Positions 8,907 to 16,672 of a DNA stretch of 33,769 bases are shown in pieces. The stretch covers positions 1 to 33,769 of the forward strand of contig CAYLYM010000033.1 of NCBI GenBank assembly GCA_964387645.1, given 5' to 3'. Both the position numbers and the translations under genes were made by a program. Numbering within the stretch: the first letter of the stretch is position 1; every line of letters starts with the position of its first letter. Below the pieces are notes generated by a model. That model had not been told where the DNA came from. It saw only the letters and a program-made list of their open reading frames with translations, and made no database searches. This stretch comes from CAYLYM01 sp964387645. Lineage in GTDB: Bacteria; Calditrichota; Calditrichia; RBG-13-44-9.

Positions 8907-11129
8907 TTAATCCAACAAAATAGAGAGACGCGTATAGAATTTTCTACCCAATAGCGGACCCCAGAGGTAAATAACATCGCCTAATTCCCCTGATTTATCA
9001 TACATTAGTGGACTTTCTACATCAGTTTGTTGAAAATCAAAGATATTTTTAGCTCCAATTGCCAGACGAATTGAAGAGCCAATGGTTTTAGCAATTTCTG
9101 CATTGACCACGGAGAAGGTTGGCGAATTCTTTCTTTTCAATGATCCATCCTGATTGTATGAAATCCCATAAACTCTTTGTAGTTCCATTGGTCCAGTTAC
9201 CTGACCATCTAAATTTACAGATATTCCGGTTGATTTCGAGTCATGGTTTATTGACCATTTGAATTTATGTTCTGGACGTGCGTGTCCCAGTACCCCTTCT
9301 GCCAATTTATATTTTTCGAAAATATAACCCAGGGTTAAGTAAATTTTGTTGAAAATAAGGTTTCTGTAATTAACCTCCAGGCCGTATATCGAGGAGGGAG
9401 ATTCAATGTTTTGAACAACGAAACTTCTTGTGATATAATCGTTGTAAGCGTTGATATAGTTATGAATCCTGTGATAAAATATTACAACGGCAAAATTTTG
9501 ATTCGATTTGGTAAAATCCATGGAAAGATTAATACTGCTAGATCTTTCTGCTTTATTGGCTATATAACGCGTATTGTATTTATATTTTGCTCCTGTACCA
9601 TGATCCAATTCATAAAAAGTTGTCGGCGCGCGAAAACCCTGTCCGTAGGACATTCTCAATGTCCAGAACGATCCAAATTGCTTTTTAAAAACAACCGAAG
9701 GAGTTGTAATATTTCCGAAAATGTTGTGGTGATCGTAACGTAAACCCAATACTAACTCAACTTGTGATAAAGGAAGGTAATCTAATTGTAAAAATATAGA
9801 TCCAGTTTTGTAGTGATAAGGGTGAATGGCGGTATTTTCGTCTAACTTTTCAGTTCGGAACGACAAACCACCTGTTATACTAAATTTATTTGAAAAGTGC
9901 TGATCGTATTGTATTTCATTATAAGTTAGGTTCTGATTAGCTACATATACAAAACCTTCGTAATCTGAATCTTGAAAGTGGTGTGTATAGCTTGACTTGA
10001 ATGTAAGATGGCTGGAAGTAGAAAAATCGTGCTTTATTTCCGAGGCAATATCAATTCTTTTAGTGAGAATGGATTCGGTAAAGTCCCGGAAAAGAGATGA
10101 ATCTAATACTTCTATAAATGATTGAGTGGGAGAAACTGCGCCACCCTGACGTTCTTCTGCTAATCCACTAATCCTGACATTGAACAAAGTATAGGGATTA
10201 ATTTGATAAACAAATTTTCCATGCATGAAAGAGCGAGTATTACCGGCAAATTCTGTCAGTCCATTATTGTCACGATCTACCGGTTTGATACTATAGAATT
10301 CACCATTGATTAAAATTCCTACTCCTTCGGGCTTGAAGGAGGCGCTTCCATTCAACCGTTTTTCGCCATATTCTCCAAATTGAGCATCTAAATTCATTTT
10401 TGGAATAATAGAAGGATTGCTTGTTTTGATATTTACAATCCCGGCTATGGCATCACTTCCATATAAAACAGAATTTGCTCCTTTTATAATTTCAAGTTGA
10501 TCGATAATATTTGCAGGTAATTCCAGATAACCATAAGTTTGTCCAAGACTGCTAAATAATGGTATCCCATCGATAAGTACCTGCGTGTATCTTCCCGGAA
10601 GACCTTGTAAAGACACACTCGCAGCATTGCAAATAGAACATTCCATCGAAGGATCAATACCAATTATGGACTGAGTAGCCTCTAAAAAATTAGTGGGATT
10701 TCTTCGATTAATTTCTTGAGATGTGACCACATCTGTTCGAATGGGGGTGTCTTTAAGATACCGGGGAATTCGAGTTCCTGTAACTACTATCGTCTCACCC
10801 TCAATGGCCTGAGAATGCATTTCAAAATTTAATTTAACAGGGTTCGATGAGTTAATAATAACTTCTTTCTTCTCGGTACGGTAACCAATTATTTGAACTG
10901 ATAGAAGATATTTTCCTGTTGGTATGTTAGAGATAATGAAATGACCATCACTATCAGTTGAAGTTCCCATACCAGTACCTTCGAGTAAAACATTTGCGCC
11001 CGGTAAAGGTTCTTTCGTTTCGGAATCCAATATATATCCAGTAATGATCCCTTGTGCGAGTAATTTTTGCGCGTTTAAAGACAAAATAATGATAAATATG
11101 AAAATGGATATAATGAGTTGCTTTTTCAT
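8907..11129 (-). CDS. TonB-dependent outer-membrane receptor
   Basis: Outer-membrane beta-barrel that imports a bound substrate using TonB energy. Order of parts (numbered from the upstream ATG at 11138): signal peptide (to about residue 29), carboxypeptidase-regulatory-like domain (about 30-110; TGYILDSETKEPLPGANV), TonB-box-like GETIVVTGTR (114-123), plug (about 130-240; VLIDGIPL, VLYGSDAIAGIVNI), then a 22-strand-type barrel ending in aromatic strands. The plug carries a CxxC pair (C167, C170). The start is set at the second in-frame ATG (11129), because AAGGAG lies 10 nt before it but only 1 nt before the ATG at 11138. It follows a DtxR-type regulator and a His-rich membrane protein on the same strand, so a metal or metal chelate (iron, zinc or copper) is the likely cargo. 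That is inference; the exact substrate cannot be read. Confidence 0.92.
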   Translation of the reverse strand: MKKQLIISIFIFIIILSLNAQKLLAQGIITGYILDSETKEPLPGANVLLEGTGMGTSTDSDGHFIISNIPTGKYLLSVQIIGYRTEKKEVIINSSNPVKLNFEMHSQAIEGETIVVTGTRIPRYLKDTPIRTDVVTSQEINRRNPTNFLEATQSIIGIDPSMECSICNAASVSLQGLPGRYTQVLIDGIPLFSSLGQTYGYLELPANIIDQLEIIKGANSVLYGSDAIAGIVNIKTSNPSIIPKMNLDAQFGEYGEKRLNGSASFKPEGVGILINGEFYSIKPVDRDNNGLTEFAGNTRSFMHGKFVYQINPYTLFNVRISGLAEERQGGAVSPTQSFIEVLDSSLFRDFTESILTKRIDIASEIKHDFSTSSHLTFKSSYTHHFQDSDYEGFVYVANQNLTYNEIQYDQHFSNKFSITGGLSFRTEKLDENTAIHPYHYKTGSIFLQLDYLPLSQVELVLGLRYDHHNIFGNITTPSVVFKKQFGSFWTLRMSYGQGFRAPTTFYELDHGTGAKYKYNTRYIANKAERSSSINLSMDFTKSNQNFAVVIFYHRIHNYINAYNDYITRSFVVQNIESPSSIYGLEVNYRNLIFNKIYLTLGYIFEKYKLAEGVLGHARPEHKFKWSINHDSKSTGISVNLDGQVTGPMELQRVYGISYNQDGSLKRKNSPTFSVVNAEIAKTIGSSIRLAIGAKNIFDFQQTDVESPLMYDKSGELGDVIYLWGPLLGRKFYTRLSILLD

Positions 11130-11192
11130 TTTAATCATACTCCTTTTGCTAAACCACCCTGGTTTCTTATTTAAAATAGTATCATGTATTCA

Positions 11193-11215
11193 CAGGCAAA
11201 ACTTATAGTTGCCTG
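11193..11215. promoter_or_regulatory. Inverted repeat upstream of the TonB receptor gene
   Basis: CAGGCAA (11193-11199) and TTGCCTG (11209-11215) form a perfect 7-bp inverted repeat with a 9-nt spacer, about 65 nt upstream of the receptor start. No T-run follows on the minus strand, so it is unlikely to be a terminator. Just beyond it lies the dyad AAAAGG-A-CCTTTT (11223-11235). Either could be an operator or a leader hairpin. Function is inferred from position only. Confidence 0.4.
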
Positions 11216-11270
11216 CTTAATGAAAAGGACCTTTTTTATTGCTGTAATTGGATAAAGAAAATTAAAATTT

Positions 11271-11648
11271 TTATGAAGAGGAGGGTGGTGCCCGGCGTAA
11301 ATAATGAGTATAAACTTTTATCTGTCGATGAGGATTATTGAAAAATCTTTGCAGAATTGAGAGTAATGTTTTTCCATGGGAAAATAAAAATATTGATATG
11401 ATAAATAGTTTCAGAACAGTTGAGAGATGATAGAAAAGGAATTCTAATTTTGTGTGGGTGTGATCTTTTCCAGGATGTGAGTGACTAGGTAGAGCGTGGC
11501 TGTGATAAATAATCTGACCATTTGGTAAGATATGAATGTGCATAAAGGTAATGGTCAGAGCGAAAGCAATAATTAAATTGATCCCGACTAATAATGTTAA
11601 ATATTTGAAAAAGTTTTTTCGTGTAAAAGATGATATTACACTTTTCAT
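11271..11648 (-). CDS. Small His-rich two-helix membrane protein, putative metal-binding
   Basis: 125 residues. Transmembrane helix 1 is about residues 15-36 and helix 2 about 72-94. The loop between them (37-66) is packed with histidines in HxH pairs: H37/H39, H49/H51, H56/H58 and H63/H65, around LPNGQIIYHSH and the acidic-basic GKDHTHTK. The C-terminus is arginine-rich, then APPSSS. Such a loop, probably periplasmic, suggests binding of zinc, copper, cobalt or iron. I recall related His-loop proteins near metal uptake genes in Bacteroidetes-type genomes but cannot name a characterised member. It lies 18 nt after the DtxR-type regulator and 141 nt before the TonB receptor gene, on the same strand. 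No clear Shine-Dalgarno is visible, so translation may be coupled to the regulator gene. Confidence 0.8.
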   Translation of the reverse strand: MKSVISSFTRKNFFKYLTLLVGINLIIAFALTITFMHIHILPNGQIIYHSHALPSHSHPGKDHTHTKLEFLFYHLSTVLKLFIISIFLFSHGKTLLSILQRFFNNPHRQIKVYTHYLRRAPPSSS

Positions 11649-11666
11649 TTTTAATTAGTCAATAGA

Positions 11667-12188
11667 TTATCTTTTGTTTTGAGCAAAAAAACATTCCAAT
11701 TCGCAAATATTACAATCGGGTTGTTGAGAACAAGCATAGATAAATTTGCCAAAGCCCTCTTTGAACTTTTTGGAAATTTCTGAATCAGACAGAAAGTAAC
11801 CCATGAAGGTCATTAAATTTTTTCCGGTTTCATCACTGATTAAATGTTCAATCTTACACGCATCACTTTCAGCAATTTCAACCGGAAGTAAAAGCACCTC
11901 TTTTAAAAATTGTATTATTATTCGGCGCTTATTGATTACTGCATTAACGGTCTTTTTGCCTTTCTTGGTTAAGAAAAGAAATTTATTATTGTCTTCGCTG
12001 AGAAATCCCCTTTTTTTCAATCGATTGAGGGAGAGGGAAACGCTTCCACGAGATAGATTCAAATAGCGAGCTACATCAACTGCTCGTGCATAGCCGTGTT
12101 TTTTTATTAAATCATGCATCGCCATCAAGTAATGGGCGCTACTATGGGTTAATTCCGCCTTATCATATTGTTTCCATAGCTCTTTCAT
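11667..12188 (-). CDS. DtxR/MntR-family metal-dependent transcriptional regulator
   Basis: 173 residues. The N-terminal winged helix (about 12-75) contains the family's recognition segment RYLNLSRGSVSLSLNRLKKRGFL. The dimerisation/metal part follows, with C111, E114 and H115 (ESDACKIEHLISDET) in the places of DtxR C102, E105 and H106. DtxR M10 is replaced by H19 (SSAHYLMAMHDL). There is no SH3-like third domain. Instead the C-terminus has C153, C159, C162 and C166 (C-x5-C-x2-C-x3-C), which could bind a metal or iron-sulfur cluster. It is first of a unit with the His-rich protein and the TonB receptor, so it probably controls metal uptake. A promoter and palindrome upstream suggest autoregulation. 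The metal cannot be assigned from the sequence alone. Confidence 0.9.
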   Translation of the reverse strand: MKELWKQYDKAELTHSSAHYLMAMHDLIKKHGYARAVDVARYLNLSRGSVSLSLNRLKKRGFLSEDNNKFLFLTKKGKKTVNAVINKRRIIIQFLKEVLLLPVEIAESDACKIEHLISDETGKNLMTFMGYFLSDSEISKKFKEGFGKFIYACSQQPDCNICELECFFAQNKR

Positions 12189-12201
12189 TTGTTAGCCTAT
12201 A

Positions 12202-12215
12202 ATAACATTTGTTAT
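12202..12215. promoter_or_regulatory. Palindrome, candidate operator of the DtxR-type regulator
   Basis: ATAACA-TT-TGTTAT, 6-bp arms, lies 13 nt upstream of the regulator start codon and just downstream of its predicted minus-10 element. A partial copy (ATAACAATTTGT, about 12243-12254) lies in the promoter spacer. The position fits a repressor site; binding is inference. Confidence 0.45.
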
Positions 12216-12232
12216 ATATACCAAACATTCAA

Positions 12233-12262
12233 AATATAATCATAACAATTTGTCGATGTCAA
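12233..12262 (-). promoter_or_regulatory. Sigma70-like promoter for regulator / His-rich / TonB unit
   Basis: On the minus strand a perfect TTGACA (12262-12257) is followed after 18 nt by TATATT (12238-12233; 5 of 6 matches to TATAAT). The start codon of the regulator lies 44 nt downstream of the minus-10 element. Confidence 0.6.
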
Positions 12263-12836
12263 CACTTTATTTAATCCAGATTTTACGATAAGAATTTTGA
12301 TTTGAAATGAATTTTTATATAAACAATATATTTACCAGATGTAGTTAAAAAACATCTAAGTTTAATTTTTTTTGCTTAAATAAATATATAAATAACAATA
12401 AATTAATTAGTGAAATATTCGTCCCTATTAGTTGGGATTCTTGGGCTAATGTAAAATTTGGGTTTATTCCCTACTTAAAGGTTCCTCTGGTGAGATAAGG
12501 AGGGCTAAAAGGAGAAAAATTATATTATCACCGTTTGGTGTAGTTTTTTCAAATCCATGATAGGTATCATTAAATAAGCCGTTGAAATGGTCAGTTTATT
12601 GAGGAATGTTTTTTATGGAGAGCATATATGAGTTATCTCATCTGAATCCATTAAATCACAGTTCCTAAGGTAGCGTTGAAGAACGTAGTGAATATGATAG
12701 GGTTGTTTAAACAGTTTTATAATGATTTTTTCAATTAAAATCTATGGCCTAAATAGATCGATATAATCTAAAGACGGCTCATTCTTTTTCGGGAAACTGC
12801 AATTATTTTTGAATATTAAAAAAATACCTGTAATTA
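12263..12836. other. Long intergenic region, no gene recognised
   Basis: About 570 bases between the regulator promoter and the rhomboid gene end. All frames are broken by stops. Short open pieces (for example 12615-12665 on the plus strand) have no recognisable homology. A variant of the 8615-8631 repeat lies at 12756-12772. It could be a long-decayed gene, but I cannot identify one. Confidence 0.5.
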
Positions 12837-13466
12837 TCACCATTTTCGGAAGAAATTTTTAAAGAAGTTCTGAACGATACCCCAATGGCGATAACGATGT
12901 CTAAGATAGAAGAATCCGATAACCATTCCACCAAGATGAGCAACATGAGCAATTCCGTCGTGACTATAGGCGGACAGAAATTCAAATAATCCCAGAATTA
13001 TAGCGAGATATTTCATTTTGATCGGGAAAAGCAGATAAAGATAGACATATCTATCCGGAAAGAAAAGAGCATAGGCGGCCAATATTCCATAAATTGCTCC
13101 AGAGGCGCCAATAGTGGGAATGGGAGAGCCCCAATTGAAAAGCGCTGTAGAAATTCCTGCGGCAATTCCAGTCAGAAAGTAATATTTTAAAAACTCCCTT
13201 GTACCCCAACTTCTCTCCAATTCCACGCCGAACATCCACAGGGCGAACATGTTGAAAAATATATGACCGAATCCTCCGTGTAGAAACATATATGTTACTA
13301 ATTGCCAGACGAACAGTTTTTTAATCACCAGAGCTGGGACCAGGCCAAAATAATAGACATGAATTATTCCGGGGGCTAAAATTTGTAGAATGAAAATAGT
13401 AATATTCACAAGCAGGAGGTTTTTCACCCCCGGTGTCATCATTCCAAAACCAGTTTGATAATACAT
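12837..13466 (-). CDS. Rhomboid-family intramembrane serine protease
   Basis: 209 residues with about six hydrophobic helices. The catalytic pair is visible: S122 in GASGA and H177 in HVAHLGG. The oxyanion-side H68 and N72 (HIFFN) and the loop WMFGVELERSWGTREFL are also typical. Rhomboids cleave transmembrane segments of client proteins in the inner membrane; the client here is unknown. CAGGA lies 8 nt before the ATG. It starts 15 nt after the proS stop, so the two are probably cotranscribed, though no functional link between them is evident. No extra cytoplasmic or zinc-finger domain is attached. Confidence 0.92.
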   Translation of the reverse strand: MYYQTGFGMMTPGVKNLLLVNITIFILQILAPGIIHVYYFGLVPALVIKKLFVWQLVTYMFLHGGFGHIFFNMFALWMFGVELERSWGTREFLKYYFLTGIAAGISTALFNWGSPIPTIGASGAIYGILAAYALFFPDRYVYLYLLFPIKMKYLAIILGLFEFLSAYSHDGIAHVAHLGGMVIGFFYLRHRYRHWGIVQNFFKNFFRKW

Positions 13467-13481
13467 ATCTAAATCCTGATA

Positions 13482-14909
13482 TTAATATGCTTTTGCAAAA
13501 ATAACACGACCGTTGGAGGAACTGCCACAAACAATGCATTTTCCTTTTTCCTCTTCCCGGTCGAATGGAATTGTACGAATGGTTGCTTTAGTTTCTTCTT
13601 TAACTTGTTCTTCACATTTCACCGAACCGCACCAGTGTGCCTGAATGAATCCGCTTTTTTCTTCAAGAATATTTTTAAATTCATTATAATCATCGCACGT
13701 GTATGTGTTTTCTTCCCTGAATTTTAATGCTTTCTTATATAAATCGCTTTGGATAGTCGATAGTGTTTCGTCAATTTTCTTTATAAGTTGATTAACGGGA
13801 GTTGGAATTTTTTCGCGGTTATCCCGTCGAACTAACACTACCTGGTTGTTTTCAACATCCCGCGGACCAATTTCAATCCGAAGTGGTACTCCGATCATTT
13901 CCCATTCGATATACTTGTAACCAGGTTTATATTGTTCTCGGTCATCTAATTTGACTGAAAATTTTGATTTCAGTTGCGAAAAAATGTTGTTTGAAAATTC
14001 CAGAACTTTGGCCCGACTATCTTCTTTCCAGATTGGTACAATGACCATTTGTGTTTGAGCCAGTTTTGGTGGGATTATTATTCCATTATCATCTCCATGT
14101 GTCATGATCAATGCGCCGATAAGTCGGGTGCTCACGCCCCAACTGGTGGCATAAACATATTTTAACTGACCATCTTTATCCTGAAATTTTACGTCGAAAG
14201 CTTTAGCAAAATTTTGGCCCAAATTATGAGAAGTACCGGCTTGTAGAGCTTTTCCGTCCTGCATCATGGCTTCAATACTATAGGTATGAACTGCTCCTGC
14301 AAATTTTTCCGATTCAGTTTTTCTACCGGTTAAAACCGGCATGGCCATATAATCTTCGGCAAAAGTACGGTAAATTTCCAAAATTTTTAAAGTTTCTTCT
14401 TCAGCTTCCTCAAATGTAGCGTGGGCAGTATGTCCCTCTTGCCATAAAAATTCAGTGGTTCGTAAAAATAGCCGAGTGCGCAGTTCCCAGCGCACCACGT
14501 TGGCCCACTGATTAATCAAAATCGGCAGATCGCGATAGGACATAATCCATTTTTTGTACATGCTCCAGATAATTGTCTCAGAAGTTGGTCTTACGAATAG
14601 TGGTTCTTCAAGCTTTTCGCCACCACCATGAGTTACCACTGCACATTCTGGCGCAAATCCTTCTACATGCTCAGCTTCTTTTTTCATAAAGCTTTCTGGA
14701 ATAAACATAGGGAAGTAGGCATTGACATGACCACTATCTTTAAACATTTTGTCCAATGTTTGTTGAATGCTTTCCCAAATTGCATATCCGTTAGGTCGTA
14801 TAACCATACATCCTTTCACTGGTGAATAATCCGCTAATTTCCCCTGAATGATAACGTCAGTATACCAGCGGTTATAATCAACGTGTCGAGGTGTAATGCG
14901 GTCTGCCAT
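13482..14909 (-). CDS. proS: Prolyl-tRNA synthetase, short (type 3 / archaeal-eukaryotic-like) form
   Basis: Charges tRNA-Pro with proline in the cytoplasm. At 475 residues with no inserted editing domain between motifs 2 and 3, this is the short ProRS found in archaea, eukaryotes and some bacteria including many of the FCB group. Visible are the class II motif 1 region (VIRPNGYAIWESIQ), motif 2 (RTRLFLRTTEFLWQEGHTAHAT), proline-pocket GTSHNLGQNFAKAF, motif 3 (GVSTRLIGALIMTHGDD) and the anticodon-binding domain. A C-terminal zinc-like domain follows, with HWCGSVKC and GKCIVCG, ending in the family's tyrosine (FAKAY). GGGAG lies 7 nt before the ATG. The rhomboid gene follows 15 nt downstream. 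Confidence 0.96.
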   Translation of the reverse strand: MADRITPRHVDYNRWYTDVIIQGKLADYSPVKGCMVIRPNGYAIWESIQQTLDKMFKDSGHVNAYFPMFIPESFMKKEAEHVEGFAPECAVVTHGGGEKLEEPLFVRPTSETIIWSMYKKWIMSYRDLPILINQWANVVRWELRTRLFLRTTEFLWQEGHTAHATFEEAEEETLKILEIYRTFAEDYMAMPVLTGRKTESEKFAGAVHTYSIEAMMQDGKALQAGTSHNLGQNFAKAFDVKFQDKDGQLKYVYATSWGVSTRLIGALIMTHGDDNGIIIPPKLAQTQMVIVPIWKEDSRAKVLEFSNNIFSQLKSKFSVKLDDREQYKPGYKYIEWEMIGVPLRIEIGPRDVENNQVVLVRRDNREKIPTPVNQLIKKIDETLSTIQSDLYKKALKFREENTYTCDDYNEFKNILEEKSGFIQAHWCGSVKCEEQVKEETKATIRTIPFDREEEKGKCIVCGSSSNGRVIFAKAY

Positions 14910-15403
14910 ATAAAAACTCCCTATTGCTTCAATAATTTTTCTGTATTTTAAATAAAATGCATAATAACTTCAGATCAAGGAAAATGTTAGACAATTTTGA
15001 TTTTTAATCTATTAAAATGGATTAAATTTTTTAATTATTAAAAAATAATACTTTATATTAAGAAAAAATTAAAAATTTAATTTACATCTATGTGTAAATA
15101 AAGTCAAACAAAAAAGATTTTAAGAATTGTAAATTTCAACTTAAATTGTTTTTTTTTGAAATTTTTGCTAGAATAACTACCATACATTAAGTTTATAATT
15201 TAATCATTAAACGAATTCGATAGTTATACAATTATTCGAAATCCTTTTCAAATGATTCGAAAAAGTGTTATTTGATGATTTTAAGTTAGGATGAAATTAT
15301 AAAATTTATTTTAAAACATACCTTTATTACCATATTACCGTTTTATGATTAAATTAAAAGTTTCTATTTGTAAAAAGTTATTTGGAGAATTCAACTCCAA
15401 GAT
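14910..15403. other. AT-rich intergenic region upstream of proS
   Basis: No coding frame seen. It presumably carries the proS promoter. The only structure I can point to is three copies of ATTCGA at 15215-15220, 15234-15239 and 15255-15260, spaced 19 and 21 nt, which is close to two helical turns. Confidence 0.5.
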
Positions 15404-15835
15404 TTACCATCCATTGAGAAGTTGATAAAGTTTCCAGGCTGTTTCGAAATCGCTTAACTTGAATCCAACATCTGAATTTAGGAAAAGAGAAGCTTTTTCT
15501 CTTAATTCGTTAATACTTATCCACTTTGCTTCTGTGTGTTCATCAGATAGGCGGAGTTTTCCAGAAATGATTTTCACAAGGTAATCTAAAGATAATAGGG
15601 GTCCATTGTTCCATTCACCGAACCAGGTATCCACACATGCCATTATTTCACAATTAAGATTGGTTTCTTCTTTAATTTCGCGCTTTAATCCTTCACGGGG
15701 ATCTTCATCCAGATTTAAACGACCACCTGGAGGCGCCCACAGAATAGGTGGTGTAGCGCGTTTTAACAACAAAAATTTTCCATCATTTATTACGTATCCG
15801 TTTACAGCCACTCGGTGCGTTCTTTTATTACTCAT
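15404..15835 (-). CDS. Nudix hydrolase
   Basis: Hydrolyses a nucleoside diphosphate linked to another group. The substrate cannot be told from sequence. The 143-residue protein is a single Nudix domain with a complete Nudix box at residues 38-60 (G38, E44, R52, E53, E56, E57; GGRLNLDEDPREGLKREIKEE). The metal-binding glutamates are all present. The segment DTWFGEWNNGPLLSLDYLVK after the box is strand-like as in ADP-ribose or nucleotide pyrophosphatases. GGGAGG lies 8 nt before the ATG and inside the end of the upstream thioesterase gene, 6 nt away, so the two are translationally close and cotranscribed. Confidence 0.9.
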   Translation of the reverse strand: MSNKRTHRVAVNGYVINDGKFLLLKRATPPILWAPPGGRLNLDEDPREGLKREIKEETNLNCEIMACVDTWFGEWNNGPLLSLDYLVKIISGKLRLSDEHTEAKWISINELREKASLFLNSDVGFKLSDFETAWKLYQLLNGW

Positions 15836-15841
15836 AAAATT

Positions 15842-16246
15842 TCACCTCCCGATCTCAAAAGCTTCTTTTATTTCGTGAGGAATGGGAATTGGTTTTCCCT
15901 TCAAGTCTGTAAAAACCCAGGTTACCCTGGCTTCTGCAGCAAGCTTATTGTTTTTTTCTCGAATAATCTGTTGAGTAAAAGTACCACTGCTATTTCGAAA
16001 TTCGCTGATGTAAGTTTTAATCTGAATTTCATCGCCCATGAATAATGGATAAAGATAATCCACTTCAATACGTCGAACAACTGCCAGGTACCCTGCTTTT
16101 TTCATTTTATCCAGGGTAAACCCATTTTCCATCAACGCTTCCATTCGGGCATATTCCAGATAGTTTAAATATACAGCGTTATTTACATGTCCGTAAGAAT
16201 CACATTCATAGCTGCGTACCTTGTGTTTCGCTAAAAAAACTTTCAT
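15842..16246 (-). CDS. Acyl-CoA thioesterase (4-hydroxybenzoyl-CoA thioesterase / YbgC-like hot-dog fold)
   Basis: 134 residues, single hot-dog domain. The active-site region YECDSYGHVNNAVYLNYLEYAR (D16, then GHVNN, in two pieces here for length) is typical of 4HBT/YbgC/FadM enzymes that hydrolyse acyl-CoA thioesters in the cytoplasm. RRIEVDYLYPLFMGDEI and VTWVFTDLKGKPIPIP follow the family pattern. The start is placed at the second in-frame ATG (16246): the stretch between the ATG at 16258 and this one is AGGAAAGAG, which is itself the ribosome binding site. The acyl substrate is unknown. It is the first gene of a two-gene unit with the Nudix hydrolase and is divergent from speE. Confidence 0.88.
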   Translation of the reverse strand: MKVFLAKHKVRSYECDSYGHVNNAVYLNYLEYARMEALMENGFTLDKMKKAGYLAVVRRIEVDYLYPLFMGDEIQIKTYISEFRNSSGTFTQQIIREKNNKLAAEARVTWVFTDLKGKPIPIPHEIKEAFEIGR

Positions 16247-16258
16247 CTCTTTCCTCAT

Positions 16259-16660
16259 TATAATTCAGAATGTACTAAGTTAAAATAAATTAATCGAGTT
16301 GATAATTTTAATAAATTACTATTGTAAAATGAAACAAAAACTTTAAATGGTTGCCAGGAAATTTGTTTTTTTAAGAAATCTTTTTCATTGAGGTAACCTC
16401 AATAATCTCTTTTGTGCAAAAAAATTAGTTAAAAATAGAAACATACAGATGCTAATAAATTAATAAATGAAAGAAAATTTATAATTATTGTTGAAGTTGC
16501 TTATATTAATTTGGCATACTAATATGTTTATTTATATTGTGATTCACTTTACACAGAAACATCTTCGATTATATTTATTATTAGTAACAAATAAATTTTC
16601 ATAATAAATTTTTTATGGAGATTATAAATAAAATTATTTATTTTTTATAATTAAAAAATA
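16259..16660. other. Divergent promoter region, thioesterase / speE
   Basis: About 400 AT-rich bases separating divergent genes. A weak plus-strand sigma70-like pair, TTGGCA (about 16511) and TATTGT 18 nt on, lies some 130 nt before speE. No coding frame or strong repeat was seen. Confidence 0.4.
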
Positions 16661-16672
16661 ATGGAGATATCT

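Noticed and set aside
9411..9743. Plus-strand open frame of 110 codons inside the TonB receptor gene.
   Set aside because: Antisense to a clearly conserved gene, no ribosome site and no recognisable protein features.
11803..12066. Plus-strand open frame of 87 codons opposite the DtxR-type regulator.
   Set aside because: Mirror of conserved coding sequence on the other strand; no independent support.
12615..12668. Short plus-strand frame opening MESIYELSHLNPL.
   Set aside because: Only 17 codons before a stop, with no ribosome site and no homology that I recognise.
12663..12675. A 13-nt match to the conserved 23S rRNA word TCCTAAGGTAGCG.
   Set aside because: Neither flank resembles 23S rRNA, and a chance 13-mer match to some part of a 2.9-kb rRNA is expected in a window this size.
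16511..16527. TTGGCATACTAATATGT upstream of speE as a sigma54 promoter.
   Set aside because: The -12 TTG is out of register by one base and incomplete, unlike the site at 28822.
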